Of a DNA stretch of 56,222 nt, positions 40,561 to 51,443 are shown in pieces. The stretch is from assembly GCA_001665255.1 (NCBI GenBank), contig LZSH01000452.1:1-56222 (forward strand). Direction: 5' to 3'. This DNA is from Mycobacteriaceae bacterium 1482268.1. GTDB lineage: Bacteria; Actinomycetota; Actinomycetes; Mycobacteriales; Mycobacteriaceae. A model generated the notes under the pieces. That model was not told where the DNA came from. It saw only the letters and a program-made list of their open reading frames with translations, and searched no databases. Every line of letters starts with the position of its first letter. Positions within the stretch are counted from its first letter, which is position 1. The translations under genes were made by a program, and so were the position numbers.

Positions 40561-43500
40561 CGGACTGGCGCCGGTCGTGGCGGTCGAGCGGCCCGCGGTG
40601 GTCCCGTTGTCGTTCGCCCAGAGCCGATTGTGGTTCATCGACCAGTTGCACGGGCCGTCACCGGTTTACAACATGGCGATGGCGCTGCGCCTGAGCGGGC
40701 GCCTCGAGGTCGAAATGATGCGTGCCGCGCTGGGCGACGTGGTCGGCCGTCACGAAAGCTTGCGAACCCTGTTCCCCGCGCCTGAGGGCATACCGCAGCA
40801 GTCGGTGGTGCCGATCGACCAGGCCGACTTCGGTTGGCAGATCATCGATTCGGCAGGTTGGTCAGCCGCCCAACTCGCGGAGGCCATCGAAGAGGCCGCG
40901 CGTCATCCCTTCGACCTGAGCACTGAAATCCCGCTGCGCGCAAGGATTTTCAGGGTGTCCAGCGACGAGCATGTGTTGGTGGCGGTGGTGCACCATATCG
41001 CTGCAGACGGTGTGTCGATGTCGCCTTTGGTGCGGGATCTGGGTGTGGCATATGCCGCCCGGAGCGCGGGCCAGTCGCCCGCGTGGTCCGAACTGCCGGT
41101 GCAGTACGTCGATTACACGCTGTGGCAGCGCAAGGAGCTCGGTGAGCTCGACGACAGCGACAGCCGCATCGCCGCGCAGCTGGACTACTGGCAAGAGGCC
41201 TTGTCGGACATGCCGGAGCGCCTGCAACTGCCCACCGATCGGCCCTATCCGCCGGAGGCGGACTATCGGGGCGCCAGCGTTGCCGTCGACTGGCCGGCCG
41301 AGCTGCAGCAGCGCCTGCGTGAGGTGGCCACCACGCATGGCGTGACCACGTTCATGGTCATGCAGGCGGCGCTCACCGTGCTGCTGTCAAAGGTCAGCGC
41401 GAGTTCTGATGTGGCGGTTGGCTTTCCGATCGCGGGCCGACGCGATCCCGCACTCGATGAGCTGGTCGGGTTTTTCGTGAACACGTTGGTGTTGCGGGTG
41501 GATCTTTCCGAAGATCCCACTGTGTCCGAGGTGTTGGCCCAGGTGCGGCAGCGCAGCCTGGCCGCCTACGAGCATCAGGATGTGCCGTTCGAGGTGCTTG
41601 TGGAGCGGATGAACCCGACTCGCTCCTTGACACATCATCCGCTGGTCCAGGTGATGTTGGCCTGGCAGAACTGGCAGACCGGTGATCCCGCGGCCGGGTT
41701 GGTGTTGGGTGATCTGCAGGCGACGCCGATGCGGGCGGACACCCATACCGCGCGCATGGATCTGACGTTCTCCATGGCCGAACGTTTCACCGAAACCGGT
41801 GAGCCCGCCGGGATTTTCGGGGAGGTGGAATTCCGCACCGACGTCTTCGACTCGGCCAGCATCGAGACGCTGATCGGGCGGTTCGAACGCGTGTTGACGG
41901 CGCTGACGGCCGATCCCACCAGGCGGCTCTCGTCGATTGTCGTGCTGCACACCGGTGAGCAGGAGCACCTCGACGACTGGGGTAACCGGGCAGTGTTGAG
42001 TCGGCCGGCTCCCACGCCGGTGTCTATTCCAGCGTTGTTCGACGCGCAGGTCGTGCGCGCTCCCGGTGCCCTGGCGATCAGCGACGGGACGCTTTCATCG
42101 ACCTATCGCGAGCTGGATGAGGCGTCGAATCGCTTGGCGCACTTGCTGATCGACCACGGTGTGGCGCCGGGCGAACGGGTGGCCTTGCTGTTGCCGCGTT
42201 CCGCCGAGGCTGTTGCGGCGATTTTGGCGGTGCTCAAGACCGGTGCGACGTATGTGCCGCTCGACCCGGCCCACCCGGCGGCCCGCATCGAGTTCGTGCT
42301 CGGTGATGCCGCGCCGATCGCCGCGATCACGACCAGCAGCCTGGCCGATCGACTCGGTAGCGAGCTGCCGTTCATCAACATCGACGATCCCCGCATCCAC
42401 AGCCAACCAACCACCGCGCTGCCCGTCCCGGCGGCCGACGGCGTCGCCTACATCATCTACACCTCGGGCACCACCGGGACGCCGAAGGGCGTAGCAGTCG
42501 CCCACCGCAATGTGACCCGACTGTTGGAGTCTCTGGACGGTGATCTGGATCTGACGCCCGGCCAGGTGTGGACGCAGTGTCACTCCTTGGCCTTTGACTT
42601 CTCGGTGTGGGAGATCTTCGGTGCCCTGCTGCACGGCGGGCGGCTGGTGATGGTCCCCGACGCGGTGGTCCGATCACCCGAAGACCTACACGGACTGCTG
42701 GTTTCGGAACAGGCGAGTGTGTTGAGCCAGACTCCCTCGGCCTTCTATGCGTTGCAGACCGAGGATGCGCTACAGCCGGAACGGGGACACCAGCTCAAGC
42801 TGGAAACAGTTGTATTCGGTGGGGAAGCACTGGAACCCCAGCGGCTGGCGACATGGCTGGACCACCACCCCGGATTGCCGCGGATGATCAACATGTATGG
42901 CATCACCGAAACCACGGTGCATGCCTCGTTCCGTGAGGTCGCCGACCGCGACGTCGACGCCAGGGTCAGCCCGATCGGCGTCCCCCTCGCCCATCTCGGT
43001 TTCTTCGTCCTGGACCGATCGCTGCTGCCGGTGCCGGCCGGGGTGGTCGGCGAGCTGTATGTCGCCGGTGCCGGCCTCGCCTATGGATATGTGGGCCGTG
43101 CCGGGTTGACGGCGTCGCGGTTCCTCGCGTGTCCGTTCGGTGGGGTCGGGGCGCGGATGTATCGCACCGGGGATCTGGTGTCCTGGAGTGCTGATGGGCA
43201 GTTGCTGTTTGTGGGTCGCGCCGATGAGCAGGTCAAGATCCGCGGGTACCGCATCGAGCTCGGCGAGGTGCAGGCGACATTGGCCGGGCTCGACGGAGTG
43301 CAACAAGCGGCGGTGATCGCCCGCGAGGATCGGCCTGGTGACAAGCGGTTGGTGGGTTATGTCACCGGCACTGTCGATCCGGCCGCCGCGCGTGCTGAGC
43401 TGGCTGAGCGGTTGCCGGTCTACATGGTCCCCACTGCGGTGGTGGTGCTCGACGCGCTGCCCTTGACTGTCAACGGCAAACTCGACACCCGCGCACTGCC

Positions 43501-46500
43501 TGCGCCGGAATACCAGGAGGTCGACCACTACCGGGCTCCGGACAGCCCCGTCGAGGAGACTCTGGCTGACATCTATGCCCAGGTGTTGGGGTTGGAGCGG
43601 GCCGGGGTGGACGACTCGTTCTTCGAGCTCGGTGGCGACAGCATTTTGTCGATGCAGGTGGTGGCGCGGGCGCGGGCAGCGGGGCTGGTGTTTCGACCGC
43701 GCGACATTTTCGTCGAGCAGACCGTGGCCCGACTGGCCCGGGTGGCCCGCCGCCCCCCGCTGGCCTCGATTGCGATCGGTTGGCGCCAATTCGCTGACAA
43801 GGATTTCGGCGAGGTGGCGGCAACTCCGATCATGCGCTGGCTGCAGGGGTTCGACGGCCCGGTGGAACATTTCAACCAAACGGTGGTGTTGCAGGCGCCC
43901 GCAGCCGCGACTGAGGTAGATGCGGCACTGCTGTTGCAGATCTTGCTGGATCGACATCCCATGTTGCGAGCGCGCTTCGAGGGCGGCAAAGGCTCCGAGG
44001 GCTGGTCCTTTACGGTCCAAGACGTCGGGTTGGTGCACGCGGACAAGCGCCTGCACACCGTGGAGGTGCTCTCCGACGAGGCGGTTGCGGAGGCACGGTC
44101 GCGGTTGAACCCCGCCGCGGGGGTGATGCTCAGCGCGTTGTGGATCAGCTCCACAAGCCAGCTCGTGCTGATCGTTCACCACCTCGCCGTGGACGGGGTG
44201 TCGTGGCGCATTCTTCTGGAAGACCTCAACGTCGCGTGGGCGCAGCATCGTGTCGGGCAGCAGGTGGCGTTGTCGGCCGGCGGGACATCGTTCGCGCAGT
44301 GGGCAACGTTGCTCGCCGAGTATGCGGGCCACCCGGAAGTCGCAGCCCAGGCGGATACCTGGCGGCGGTTGGCCTCGGTCCCCGCCGCGCTCCCACAGGT
44401 GCAAGCCGGGACAGACACGTTCGCCACCGCCAGGCACCTCTCAGTCGAGCTGGACGTTGAGACGACCCGGCTGCTGCTGGGTGAAGCGCCGGCGGCGTTC
44501 CACGCCGGGGTCCAAGACGTTCTGTTGATCGCGTACGGGCTCGCGTTGGCGGAATTCCTTGGCACCACCAGTGCGCCCATCGGCATTGACGTGGAGGGGC
44601 ACGGGCGTCACGACGAACTCGGAACCGATGTGGACTTGTCGCGCACCGTGGGGTGGTTCACGACGAAGTACCCGGTGTCATTGGCGGTCGGCGGGCTGTC
44701 GTGGCCGCAGGTGGTCGCCGGAGAAGCCGCGCTCGGAGCGGTGGTCAAAGACGCCAAAGAGCAGTTGCGAGCCGTGCCGGACGGCTTGACCTACGGTCTG
44801 CTGCGTTACCTGAACCCTGATGTCGATCTGAACGCGGCCGACCCCCCGATCGGGTTCAACTATCTGGGCCGTCTCGGCGCTGCGGCATCCGAGCTCTCCG
44901 AGGAATTCTGGCGAGTATGCCCCGACGTGGCGGCGGCTGGCGCCAGCCTCGCTATACCTCTGACATTGCCGCACACCCTGGAACTCAATGCCAGCACGGC
45001 TGACACCGACGCCGGCCCGCACTTGCGGGCCAACTGGACATGGGCTCCTTCGGCAATCGATCACGATCAAGTCAACCGGCTCAGCCGGTTGTGGTTCGAG
45101 GCGCTGGCCGGCATCTGCGCGCATGTGCGCCGCGGCGGTGGAGGATGGACGCCCTCCGATATCGCGCCCGCTCGGCTGACCCAGTCGCAGCTCGACGAAC
45201 TGCAGCAGCAGTACGAGATAGCGGATGTGTTGCCGCTGACTCCGCTGCAGCAGGGAATGCTGTTTCATACCAGCACCGCTCAGGAATCGGGCGACGACGT
45301 GTATGCGGTGCAGTTGGACATCACCGTGACGGGTCCGCTCGACCGGGATCGGCTGCGCGAGGCGGTGCAGGCCGTCGTCAACCGGCATCCCAACCTGCTA
45401 GCCCGGTTCTCCGAGCAGTTCGACCAGCCGGTACAGATCATCCCGGCCGATCCCGAAGTGCCATGGCGCTATGTGGATCTCGACGGTAGCGATATCGACG
45501 AGCAGATCGCGCAGATATGCGGTGCTGAGCGGGCCGCTGTCTGCGATCTGGCCGAACAGCTTCCGTTCCGTGTGGCTGTGGTCCGCACTGCAGAGGATCG
45601 GCACCGTTTTGTGATGACCAACCACCACATTGTGATGGATGGCTGGTCGACGCCCATCTTGCTGCAGGAGATATTCGCCAGCTATTACCGGCAGCGGCTG
45701 CCTGCGGCGGTTCCGTATCGCCGGTTTGTCAGTTGGTTGGCCGAGCGGGACATTGATGCCTCGCACGCGGCCTGGCGTGAGGTGCTCGCCGGTTTCGAAG
45801 CCCCGACTTTGGTGGGCTCGCCGGATCGTTTACGAGTCGGCCAGCGAGGCATTGCCTCGTTTGCGGTGCCGGCGCAGACCACCCGTGGCCTCGGCGAGTT
45901 GGCGCGTTCCTGCCACACCACCGTCAGCACGGTGTTGCAGGCAGCCTGGGCGCAGCTTCTGATGACGCTGACCGGCCAGCGCGACGTGTGCTTCGGGCTC
46001 GCGGTTTCGGGGCGCCCGGCCGAGGTGGCCGGTGCGGACGCCATGGTGGGGCTGTTGATCAACACCGTGCCGGTGCGGGCGAAGGCAGGCGCGGACACCA
46101 CCACTGCCGAGTTGTTGGAACAGCTGCAACGTGCCCACAACGACACCCTTGAGCACCAGCATTTGGCGCTGCACGAGATCCACCGTCTCACCGGTCAGGA
46201 CCGGTTGTTCGACACCCTGTTCGTGTATGAGAACTATCCCGTTGACTCCACTGCGTTGTCGGCCACCGGCGCGTTGACCATTTCGGAGATCACCGCCCGC
46301 GAATCCAACCACTATCCGCTTGCGGTGCAGGCCGCGCCCGGTGACGAGCTGGGGCTGCGCGTCGAATTCGACACCGAGGTGTTCGACGCGGCCGGTGTCG
46401 AGGCGTTGATCGCGCGGTTGCAGCGGGTGCTGGTGGCGATGACCGCCGAGCCCGCGCGGCGGCTGTCGGCAATGGATGTGCTCGATGAGGGTGAGCGCGC

Positions 46501-49500
46501 CCGCGTGGACACCTGGAGTAACCGGGCGGTGTTGAGCGAGCCGGCGGAATCGGCGGGATCGATTCCGGCGTTGTTCACCGCGCAGGCCGAGCGGGCGCCG
46601 GAGGCGGTGGCGCTGACGTGTGATGGCCGCTCGATGACCTACCGCGAGCTTGACGATGCGTCGAATCGGTTGGCGCACTTGTTGGTTGACCGCGGTGTGG
46701 GTCCAGGGGAGCGGGTGGCGCTGCTGTTCAACCGGTCGGCTGAGGCGATCGTGTCGATTCTGGCAGTGCTGAAATCGGGGGCGGCGTATCTCCCCATCGA
46801 CCCGGCGCAGCCGACGGCTCGCATCGAGCTCATTCTTGCCGACGCTGCGCCCGTGGCCGCGCTCACCACGACGAGGCTGCAGTCACGGCTGGACGGATGC
46901 GATGTAACAGTTATCAATGTCGATGACGCCGCTCTTGATCGCCAACCGGACACGGCACTACCGGCGCCGAGCCCCGACGATTTCGCCTACCTCATTTACA
47001 CCTCCGGCACCACAGGGGTCCCCAAGGGCGTGGCGGTCACGCACCACAACGCCACCCAGCTGTTGGGGCCACTGAACGTCGGCGTACGACCGGAAGGCGT
47101 ATGGGCGCAATGGCATTCGCTGGCCTTCGACGTTTCGGTGTGGGAGGTATTCGGGGCGCTCCTGCACGGCGGCCGGCTGGTGGTCGTACCAGAGTCGGTG
47201 GCGCGCTCGCCGGAAGATCTGCATGCCTTGTTGGCCGCCGAACGCGTCACGGTGTTGAGCCAAACACCTTCTGCCGCAGCGATGTTGTCGGCTCATGGGT
47301 TGAACGCGGAGGCATTGTTCGTCGCCGGTGAAGCGTGCTCCGTCGACGTGGTGAACCGGTGGGCACCGGGACGTCTGATGATCAACGCCTACGGCCCCAC
47401 CGAGGCGACGATCTATGCGGCGATGAGCGCACCGCTTTCCGCGGGGTCTGATGTTGTTCCCATCGGTGCGCCGGTTCCGGGTGCGGCGTTGTTCGTGTTG
47501 GACAGCTGGTTGCGACCGGCCCCGGCCGGTGTAGTGGGCGAACTGTATGTGGCCGGCCATGGCGTGGCATGTGGCTATTTGGCTCGCGCCGGGTTGACTG
47601 CATCGCGATTTGTGGCCTGCCCGTTCGGCGGTCCCGGGGCGCGCATGTATCGCACCGGAGACCTGGTTCGCTGGGACGCACAGGGGCAGCTGGAGTACCT
47701 GGGTCGTGCGGACGAACAGGTCAAGATTCGCGGGTACCGACTCGAACTAGGTGAAGTCCAAGCGGTTTTGAGTGAGCTGGACGGAGTGCAGCAGGCGGCA
47801 GTGATCGCCCGTGAGGACCGGCCGGGCGACAAGCGGTTGGTGGGTTATGTGACCGGGACGGCGCATCCGCTCGAAGTCCGCGCCCGGCTGGCCGAACGGC
47901 TCCCGGACTACATGGTGCCGGCCGCGGTGGTGGCGTTGGAGACGTTGCCGCTGACCATCAACGGCAAGCTCGATGTCCGCGCGCTTCCGGCACCGGAGTA
48001 CCAAGATTCCCATCGCTATCGGGCGCCGAGCAGCGCAGTTGAGGAGATCTTGGCCAGCATTTATGGCCAGGTGCTCGGGCTGGAGCGGGTCGGGGTCGAT
48101 GACTCGTTTTTCGAGCTGGGTGGCGACAGTATTCTGTCGATGCAGGTGGCCGCCCGTGCACAGGCCGCTGGGGTGGGCTGCCGGCCGCGCGACATTTTCG
48201 TCGAGCAGACCGTGGCCCGGTTGGCCCGCGTGGCCACGCTCGTGACGGACGACGACGAGGTGGTCGACGAGGGCGTCGGTCATGCGCCGGCCACTCCGAT
48301 CATGAGCTGGCTGCATTCCGTGGACGGGCCGGTGGATCAGTTCAACCAGGCGGTCGTCGTTCAGGCCCCCGACGGGGCGAGCGAGACCGATGCGGTGGTC
48401 ATGCTGCAAGCACTGCTGGATCGACACGCCATGTTGCGACTGCGCGTCGACGACGATTCGGGGCGGTGGTCCCTGACGCTTTCCGAACCGGGCTCGGTGG
48501 ACGCGCGCGGTTGCGTCGACAGCGTGGACGTTCTGTCCGATGCGGCGCTCGTGCGCGCCCGGTCACAGCTGAACCCGGCGACTGGGGTGGTGCTCAGGGC
48601 GCTCTGGGTGGAATCCACGAGGCAGTTGGTGGTGATCATTCACCACCTCGCCGTCGATGGGGTGTCCTGGCGGATCTTGCTCGAGGATCTGAACATCGCC
48701 TGGGCTCAGCATCGTGGCGGACACCCGGTGATCCTGCCTGCGGCGGGGACGTCGTTTGCCCGGTGGGCATCGCTGTTGGCTGAGCACGCGTACGCTCCCG
48801 ACGTCGTCGGCCAGGCCGAGAGGTGGCGGCAGGCGGCTGCCACCCCAGCTGTGGTGCCGCCGGTGCGCCCGGAGCTGGACACGTACATCACCGCCGGGCA
48901 GTTGTCAGTGGCGTTGGATGTCGAGACGACTCGCATGCTCCTGGGCGAAGTTCCGACCGCGTTTCATGCAGGCGTGCAAGACATTCTGTTGATCGCCTTC
49001 GCGCTGGCGTGGGCGGAGTTGTTGGGCACCCACGGCGCGCCACTCGGTGTCGATCTCGAGGGTCACGGACGCGACGAGGAACTAGCACCCGACATCGACC
49101 TGTCCCACACGGTCGGGTGGTTTACCACCAAATACCCGGTGTCGTTGGCGGTCGGGGGACTCCGCTGGACACAGGTGGTGGCTGGTGAGGCGGCGCTGGG
49201 CACAGCGATCAAAGATGCCAAAGAGCAGCTTCGTGCCCTACCCGACGGCTTGACCTACGGCTTGCTGCGCTATTTGAACAACGACGTCGATCTGAGCGGA
49301 TATGACGACCCGCCAATCGGATTCAACTATCTGGGGCGGTTGGGTGCCCCGGCGGCCTATGCGGCCGGTGACGTTTGGCGGATCAGCGAAGACGGCTGGT
49401 CGTTGACTGGCGCGACCGCGGAGGTGCCCATGCCGCTGGCGCACACCGTGGAGCTCAATGCCGGCGCCATGGACACCGACAACGGTCCACGGCTGCACGC

Positions 49501-51340
49501 CAACTGGACGTGGGCCCCATCGGCGATCGATGACGACCAAATCAGCCGGCTGAGCCGGTTGTGGTTTGAGGCGCTGGCCGGCATCTGCGCTCATGTTCGC
49601 AGGGGTGGGGGTGGATTGACGCCGTCCGACATCGCCCCCGCTCGACTGACGCAACAGCGGATCGACGAACTGGAGCGCCACAGCGAAGTCGCTGACATCC
49701 TGCCGCTGACCCCGCTGCAGCAGGGACTGCTGTTCCATGCCGCGGCCGCGGAGGGATCAGGCGACGATGCGTATGCGATGCAGCTGGACATCACCCTCAC
49801 CGGCGCGCTCGATCAGCAGATGCTGCGCGACGCGGTGCAGACGGTCGTCAAGCGACATCCCAACCTTGCGGCCCGGTTCTGCTCGGAGATCGACGAACCG
49901 GTACAGGTGATCTCCGCCAATCCTTCGGTCGAATGGCGCTACACCGAGCTGGGCGCCAACGGTATAGCCGCCGACGAGCAGATCCTGCAGCTCTGCACTT
50001 CAGAACGCGCAGCGGTCTGCGATTTCGCGAATCCACCGGCCTTCCGGGTGGCGCTGATCCGTACCGGAGCGAACCGACACCGGTTCGTGCTTACCAGTCA
50101 CCACATATTGCTGGATGGCTGGTCGCTGCAAATCGTGCTGCGGGAGATCTTCGTCAGCTACTACGGACATCGCCTGCCCCCGCCGGTGCCGTACCGCACG
50201 TTTGTTGATTGGCTGGTCGGTCGGGACCGGAGTGCCGCACAGGCGGCCTGGCGTGATGTGTTGGCCGGCTTCACGACTCCGACCTTGATCGGCCCGCGGG
50301 ATCGGCTAGGCATCGGGAAGCGAAGCGCTGAATCGTTCCTGGTGCCCGAGGATGTTACGCACGCCATCGGCGAACTGGCTCGCTCGCAACAGACCACGAT
50401 CAGCACCGTGCTGCAAGGTGCGTGGGCGCAGTTGGTGGCGTCTCTGACAGGCCAACAGGACGTCGCCTTCGGCGCTGTCGTTTCGGGCCGGCCAACTGAG
50501 GTAGCCGACGCGGACTCAATAGTGGGTCTGTTGATCAACACCGTGCCGGTGCGGGCCACCATCACGCCCGACACGACCACTGTCGACCTCGTCGAGCAAC
50601 TGCAAAGCGCCCACAATCGCACTCTCGAGCACCAGCATCTGGCTCTGCGCGACATGCACCGCATCACCGGTCACGGCCAACTGTTCGACACCGTGTTCGT
50701 CTACGAAAACTATCCGACTGACACCTCAGCGATGTCGGCCGGATCGAACGAGCTGATCATCAACGGCTCCCGCGACTTCTACCACTACCCGCTCACGATC
50801 CAAGTCGTGCCGGGCCGTGAACTGGACTTCCGCGTGCAATATCGCACCGATGTCGTCGATCAGGACACCGTCGCAACGCTCATGGACCGGATGACGCGGG
50901 TGTTGGCGGCCATGTCAGCCGATCCCGCACGGCCATTGTCGTCGATGAGTCTCCTGGGCGACGGCGATCTTCGACTGAACGGTGGGGCGGCGTCGACGGA
51001 AGCGGTGAGCGCGGCGGCGTCGCCGTCCGCACACCACGAAGCCAGCGGTGCTTCTGCGGCTCCGCAAGATTTCGTGGAACAGGTCCTCGTCGGCATCTTC
51101 TCCCAAGTGCTGGGGGTGGATTCCGTCGCGGTCGACGAGTCCCTTTTCGAGCTGGGCGGGGACTCGCTTACCGCGTTGCGCGCGGTCGCTGCCATCGATA
51201 GGGCGCTTGACATCCCTCTTCCGCTGTCAAGCCTGCTGGAGACGCCGTCGGTCAGAGGCCTGAGACAGCAGTTGGGCAGCATGCCACTTCTGGGGCAGAA
51301 GTTCTCCGGTAACGGCAGGCTCGACAAACCCAATTACTAA
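38738..51340 (+). CDS. NRPS 3: A-T-C-A-T-E-C-A-T-E-C-T (rest of module 5, modules 6-7, A-less terminus)
   Basis: 4200 residues from ATG 38738, whose ATGA overlaps the NRPS 2 stop. It opens directly with an A domain (YTSGTTG at 186), so it needs the C domain at the end of NRPS 2. Order: A5-T5 (Ser567), C6 (HHIAADG, 752), A6 (~1096-1570), T6 (Ser1635), E6 ([10 protein letters not shown], 1814), C7 ([11 protein letters not shown], 2296), A7, T7 (Ser3131), E7 ([10 protein letters not shown], 3302), C8 (HHILLDGW, 3788), T8 (Ser4143). Pocket codes: A5 DVWTVAAMCK (Phe-like), A6 DFWSVGMVHK (Thr), A7 DVWSFAAIYK (unassigned). Residues 6 and 7 should be D; position 6 would be D-Thr or D-allo-Thr, the residue glycosylated in GPLs. 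The protein stops 57 residues after T8 with no thioesterase, reductase or A8. htpG follows 103 bases later. Confidence 0.95.
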   Translation: MSARQGQRLSSIDLLDEDDRAQLDRWGNQATLSQPVTAVSIPALFAEHVQRTPGAVALEYGERSWTYREVDEASNRLAHILIGQGAGAGQIVAVLLERSAQAVVAIMAVLKAGAAYLPIDSATPAARIDFVLEDAAPIAAITTEGLAERLDRSDVTVIDIDDPAIEAAPRTAPTEPEPGDLAYIIYTSGTTGVPKGVAITHHNVTQLLETLDAGLPRAGAWALCHSLGFDVSAWEILGALLRGGRVVVVPESVTASPDDFHTTLVSSQVNVLTQTPSAVAMLSPDRLDSLALVMAGEACPPEVVDRWAPGRVMINAYGPTETTMCVAISAPLTAGSGVVPIGSPVPGAALFVLDKSLQPAPAGVVGELYVAGHGVACGYIGRAGLTASRFVACPFAGAGAPGTRMYRTGDLVRWGTDGQLQYLGRADEQVKIRGYRIELGEVRAALAGLDGVDQAVVIAREDRPGDKRLVGYVTGTVDPVEARTTVAERLPAYMVPTTVMVLDALPLTPNGKLDTRALPAPEYHDTGSAYRAPSTPAEEILAGVYAQVLGLERVGVDESFFDLGGDSILAMRVIAAINKSLDASLTVRAMFDAPTVAQLAPRIGADGAGLAPVVAVERPAVVPLSFAQSRLWFIDQLHGPSPVYNMAMALRLSGRLEVEMMRAALGDVVGRHESLRTLFPAPEGIPQQSVVPIDQADFGWQIIDSAGWSAAQLAEAIEEAARHPFDLSTEIPLRARIFRVSSDEHVLVAVVHHIAADGVSMSPLVRDLGVAYAARSAGQSPAWSELPVQYVDYTLWQRKELGELDDSDSRIAAQLDYWQEALSDMPERLQLPTDRPYPPEADYRGASVAVDWPAELQQRLREVATTHGVTTFMVMQAALTVLLSKVSASSDVAVGFPIAGRRDPALDELVGFFVNTLVLRVDLSEDPTVSEVLAQVRQRSLAAYEHQDVPFEVLVERMNPTRSLTHHPLVQVMLAWQNWQTGDPAAGLVLGDLQATPMRADTHTARMDLTFSMAERFTETGEPAGIFGEVEFRTDVFDSASIETLIGRFERVLTALTADPTRRLSSIVVLHTGEQEHLDDWGNRAVLSRPAPTPVSIPALFDAQVVRAPGALAISDGTLSSTYRELDEASNRLAHLLIDHGVAPGERVALLLPRSAEAVAAILAVLKTGATYVPLDPAHPAARIEFVLGDAAPIAAITTSSLADRLGSELPFINIDDPRIHSQPTTALPVPAADGVAYIIYTSGTTGTPKGVAVAHRNVTRLLESLDGDLDLTPGQVWTQCHSLAFDFSVWEIFGALLHGGRLVMVPDAVVRSPEDLHGLLVSEQASVLSQTPSAFYALQTEDALQPERGHQLKLETVVFGGEALEPQRLATWLDHHPGLPRMINMYGITETTVHASFREVADRDVDARVSPIGVPLAHLGFFVLDRSLLPVPAGVVGELYVAGAGLAYGYVGRAGLTASRFLACPFGGVGARMYRTGDLVSWSADGQLLFVGRADEQVKIRGYRIELGEVQATLAGLDGVQQAAVIAREDRPGDKRLVGYVTGTVDPAAARAELAERLPVYMVPTAVVVLDALPLTVNGKLDTRALPAPEYQEVDHYRAPDSPVEETLADIYAQVLGLERAGVDDSFFELGGDSILSMQVVARARAAGLVFRPRDIFVEQTVARLARVARRPPLASIAIGWRQFADKDFGEVAATPIMRWLQGFDGPVEHFNQTVVLQAPAAATEVDAALLLQILLDRHPMLRARFEGGKGSEGWSFTVQDVGLVHADKRLHTVEVLSDEAVAEARSRLNPAAGVMLSALWISSTSQLVLIVHHLAVDGVSWRILLEDLNVAWAQHRVGQQVALSAGGTSFAQWATLLAEYAGHPEVAAQADTWRRLASVPAALPQVQAGTDTFATARHLSVELDVETTRLLLGEAPAAFHAGVQDVLLIAYGLALAEFLGTTSAPIGIDVEGHGRHDELGTDVDLSRTVGWFTTKYPVSLAVGGLSWPQVVAGEAALGAVVKDAKEQLRAVPDGLTYGLLRYLNPDVDLNAADPPIGFNYLGRLGAAASELSEEFWRVCPDVAAAGASLAIPLTLPHTLELNASTADTDAGPHLRANWTWAPSAIDHDQVNRLSRLWFEALAGICAHVRRGGGGWTPSDIAPARLTQSQLDELQQQYEIADVLPLTPLQQGMLFHTSTAQESGDDVYAVQLDITVTGPLDRDRLREAVQAVVNRHPNLLARFSEQFDQPVQIIPADPEVPWRYVDLDGSDIDEQIAQICGAERAAVCDLAEQLPFRVAVVRTAEDRHRFVMTNHHIVMDGWSTPILLQEIFASYYRQRLPAAVPYRRFVSWLAERDIDASHAAWREVLAGFEAPTLVGSPDRLRVGQRGIASFAVPAQTTRGLGELARSCHTTVSTVLQAAWAQLLMTLTGQRDVCFGLAVSGRPAEVAGADAMVGLLINTVPVRAKAGADTTTAELLEQLQRAHNDTLEHQHLALHEIHRLTGQDRLFDTLFVYENYPVDSTALSATGALTISEITARESNHYPLAVQAAPGDELGLRVEFDTEVFDAAGVEALIARLQRVLVAMTAEPARRLSAMDVLDEGERARVDTWSNRAVLSEPAESAGSIPALFTAQAERAPEAVALTCDGRSMTYRELDDASNRLAHLLVDRGVGPGERVALLFNRSAEAIVSILAVLKSGAAYLPIDPAQPTARIELILADAAPVAALTTTRLQSRLDGCDVTVINVDDAALDRQPDTALPAPSPDDFAYLIYTSGTTGVPKGVAVTHHNATQLLGPLNVGVRPEGVWAQWHSLAFDVSVWEVFGALLHGGRLVVVPESVARSPEDLHALLAAERVTVLSQTPSAAAMLSAHGLNAEALFVAGEACSVDVVNRWAPGRLMINAYGPTEATIYAAMSAPLSAGSDVVPIGAPVPGAALFVLDSWLRPAPAGVVGELYVAGHGVACGYLARAGLTASRFVACPFGGPGARMYRTGDLVRWDAQGQLEYLGRADEQVKIRGYRLELGEVQAVLSELDGVQQAAVIAREDRPGDKRLVGYVTGTAHPLEVRARLAERLPDYMVPAAVVALETLPLTINGKLDVRALPAPEYQDSHRYRAPSSAVEEILASIYGQVLGLERVGVDDSFFELGGDSILSMQVAARAQAAGVGCRPRDIFVEQTVARLARVATLVTDDDEVVDEGVGHAPATPIMSWLHSVDGPVDQFNQAVVVQAPDGASETDAVVMLQALLDRHAMLRLRVDDDSGRWSLTLSEPGSVDARGCVDSVDVLSDAALVRARSQLNPATGVVLRALWVESTRQLVVIIHHLAVDGVSWRILLEDLNIAWAQHRGGHPVILPAAGTSFARWASLLAEHAYAPDVVGQAERWRQAAATPAVVPPVRPELDTYITAGQLSVALDVETTRMLLGEVPTAFHAGVQDILLIAFALAWAELLGTHGAPLGVDLEGHGRDEELAPDIDLSHTVGWFTTKYPVSLAVGGLRWTQVVAGEAALGTAIKDAKEQLRALPDGLTYGLLRYLNNDVDLSGYDDPPIGFNYLGRLGAPAAYAAGDVWRISEDGWSLTGATAEVPMPLAHTVELNAGAMDTDNGPRLHANWTWAPSAIDDDQISRLSRLWFEALAGICAHVRRGGGGLTPSDIAPARLTQQRIDELERHSEVADILPLTPLQQGLLFHAAAAEGSGDDAYAMQLDITLTGALDQQMLRDAVQTVVKRHPNLAARFCSEIDEPVQVISANPSVEWRYTELGANGIAADEQILQLCTSERAAVCDFANPPAFRVALIRTGANRHRFVLTSHHILLDGWSLQIVLREIFVSYYGHRLPPPVPYRTFVDWLVGRDRSAAQAAWRDVLAGFTTPTLIGPRDRLGIGKRSAESFLVPEDVTHAIGELARSQQTTISTVLQGAWAQLVASLTGQQDVAFGAVVSGRPTEVADADSIVGLLINTVPVRATITPDTTTVDLVEQLQSAHNRTLEHQHLALRDMHRITGHGQLFDTVFVYENYPTDTSAMSAGSNELIINGSRDFYHYPLTIQVVPGRELDFRVQYRTDVVDQDTVATLMDRMTRVLAAMSADPARPLSSMSLLGDGDLRLNGGAASTEAVSAAASPSAHHEASGASAAPQDFVEQVLVGIFSQVLGVDSVAVDESLFELGGDSLTALRAVAAIDRALDIPLPLSSLLETPSVRGLRQQLGSMPLLGQKFSGNGRLDKPNY
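40590..45190 (+). other. NRPS module 6 (LCL-A-T-E), Thr-like
   Basis: The code DFWSVGMVHK matches the well-known Thr pattern (DFWN-GMVHK) and is the firmest prediction in the assembly line. The E domain implies D-Thr or D-allo-Thr, a plausible glycosylation site. Confidence 0.85.
45220..49640 (+). other. NRPS module 7 (DCL-A-T-E)
   Basis: The DCL-type C domain fits the E domain before it. The A-domain code DVWSFAAIYK is unassigned. A third E domain makes residue 7 D. The C domain and the start of the A domain match module 2 with a constant offset of 17,300 bases over at least 28,500-29,430. Confidence 0.82.
45800..46730. repeat. Near-identical C/A tract, module 7 copy
   Basis: Partner of 28500-29430. 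Similarity drops sharply just after 46730, before the substrate-pocket part of the A domain. Confidence 0.85.
49690..51340 (+). other. A-less terminal C-T unit of NRPS 3
   Basis: The C domain is DCL-type (starts [12 protein letters not shown], active site HHILLDG intact). An Ala/Ser-rich linker of about 40 residues (near residues 4080-4115) stands where an A domain would be. A carrier domain with [10 protein letters not shown] (Ser4143 intact) and a short tail ending in KPNY follow. Either an eighth unit is loaded onto T8 in trans, or C8 releases or transfers the chain. Confidence 0.85.
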
Positions 51341-51443
51341 CGGTTGGAAGATGGTTCGCACGGGCGTCGGCCGTCCGCGCATTAGGACCGCGTTAATATC
51401 GTGCTGGATAGCAGCAAACAAGCCGCACTGAGAACGGAGGGAC

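Noticed and set aside
23405..51340. Many repeated sequences that could suggest CRISPR or tandem elements
   Set aside because: The repeats are paralogous NRPS modules with kilobase spacing; no short regularly spaced repeat array exists.
23134..51340. Mycobactin or other siderophore cluster, because of mbtH
   Set aside because: There is no salicylate-loading, heterocyclisation or lysine hydroxylase gene, and the tailoring genes are sugar-directed; MbtH proteins accompany many NRPSs.
23134..51340. Classical GPL mps1-mps2 synthetases
   Set aside because: There are seven rather than four A domains, a different position of E domains, and no terminal reductase.
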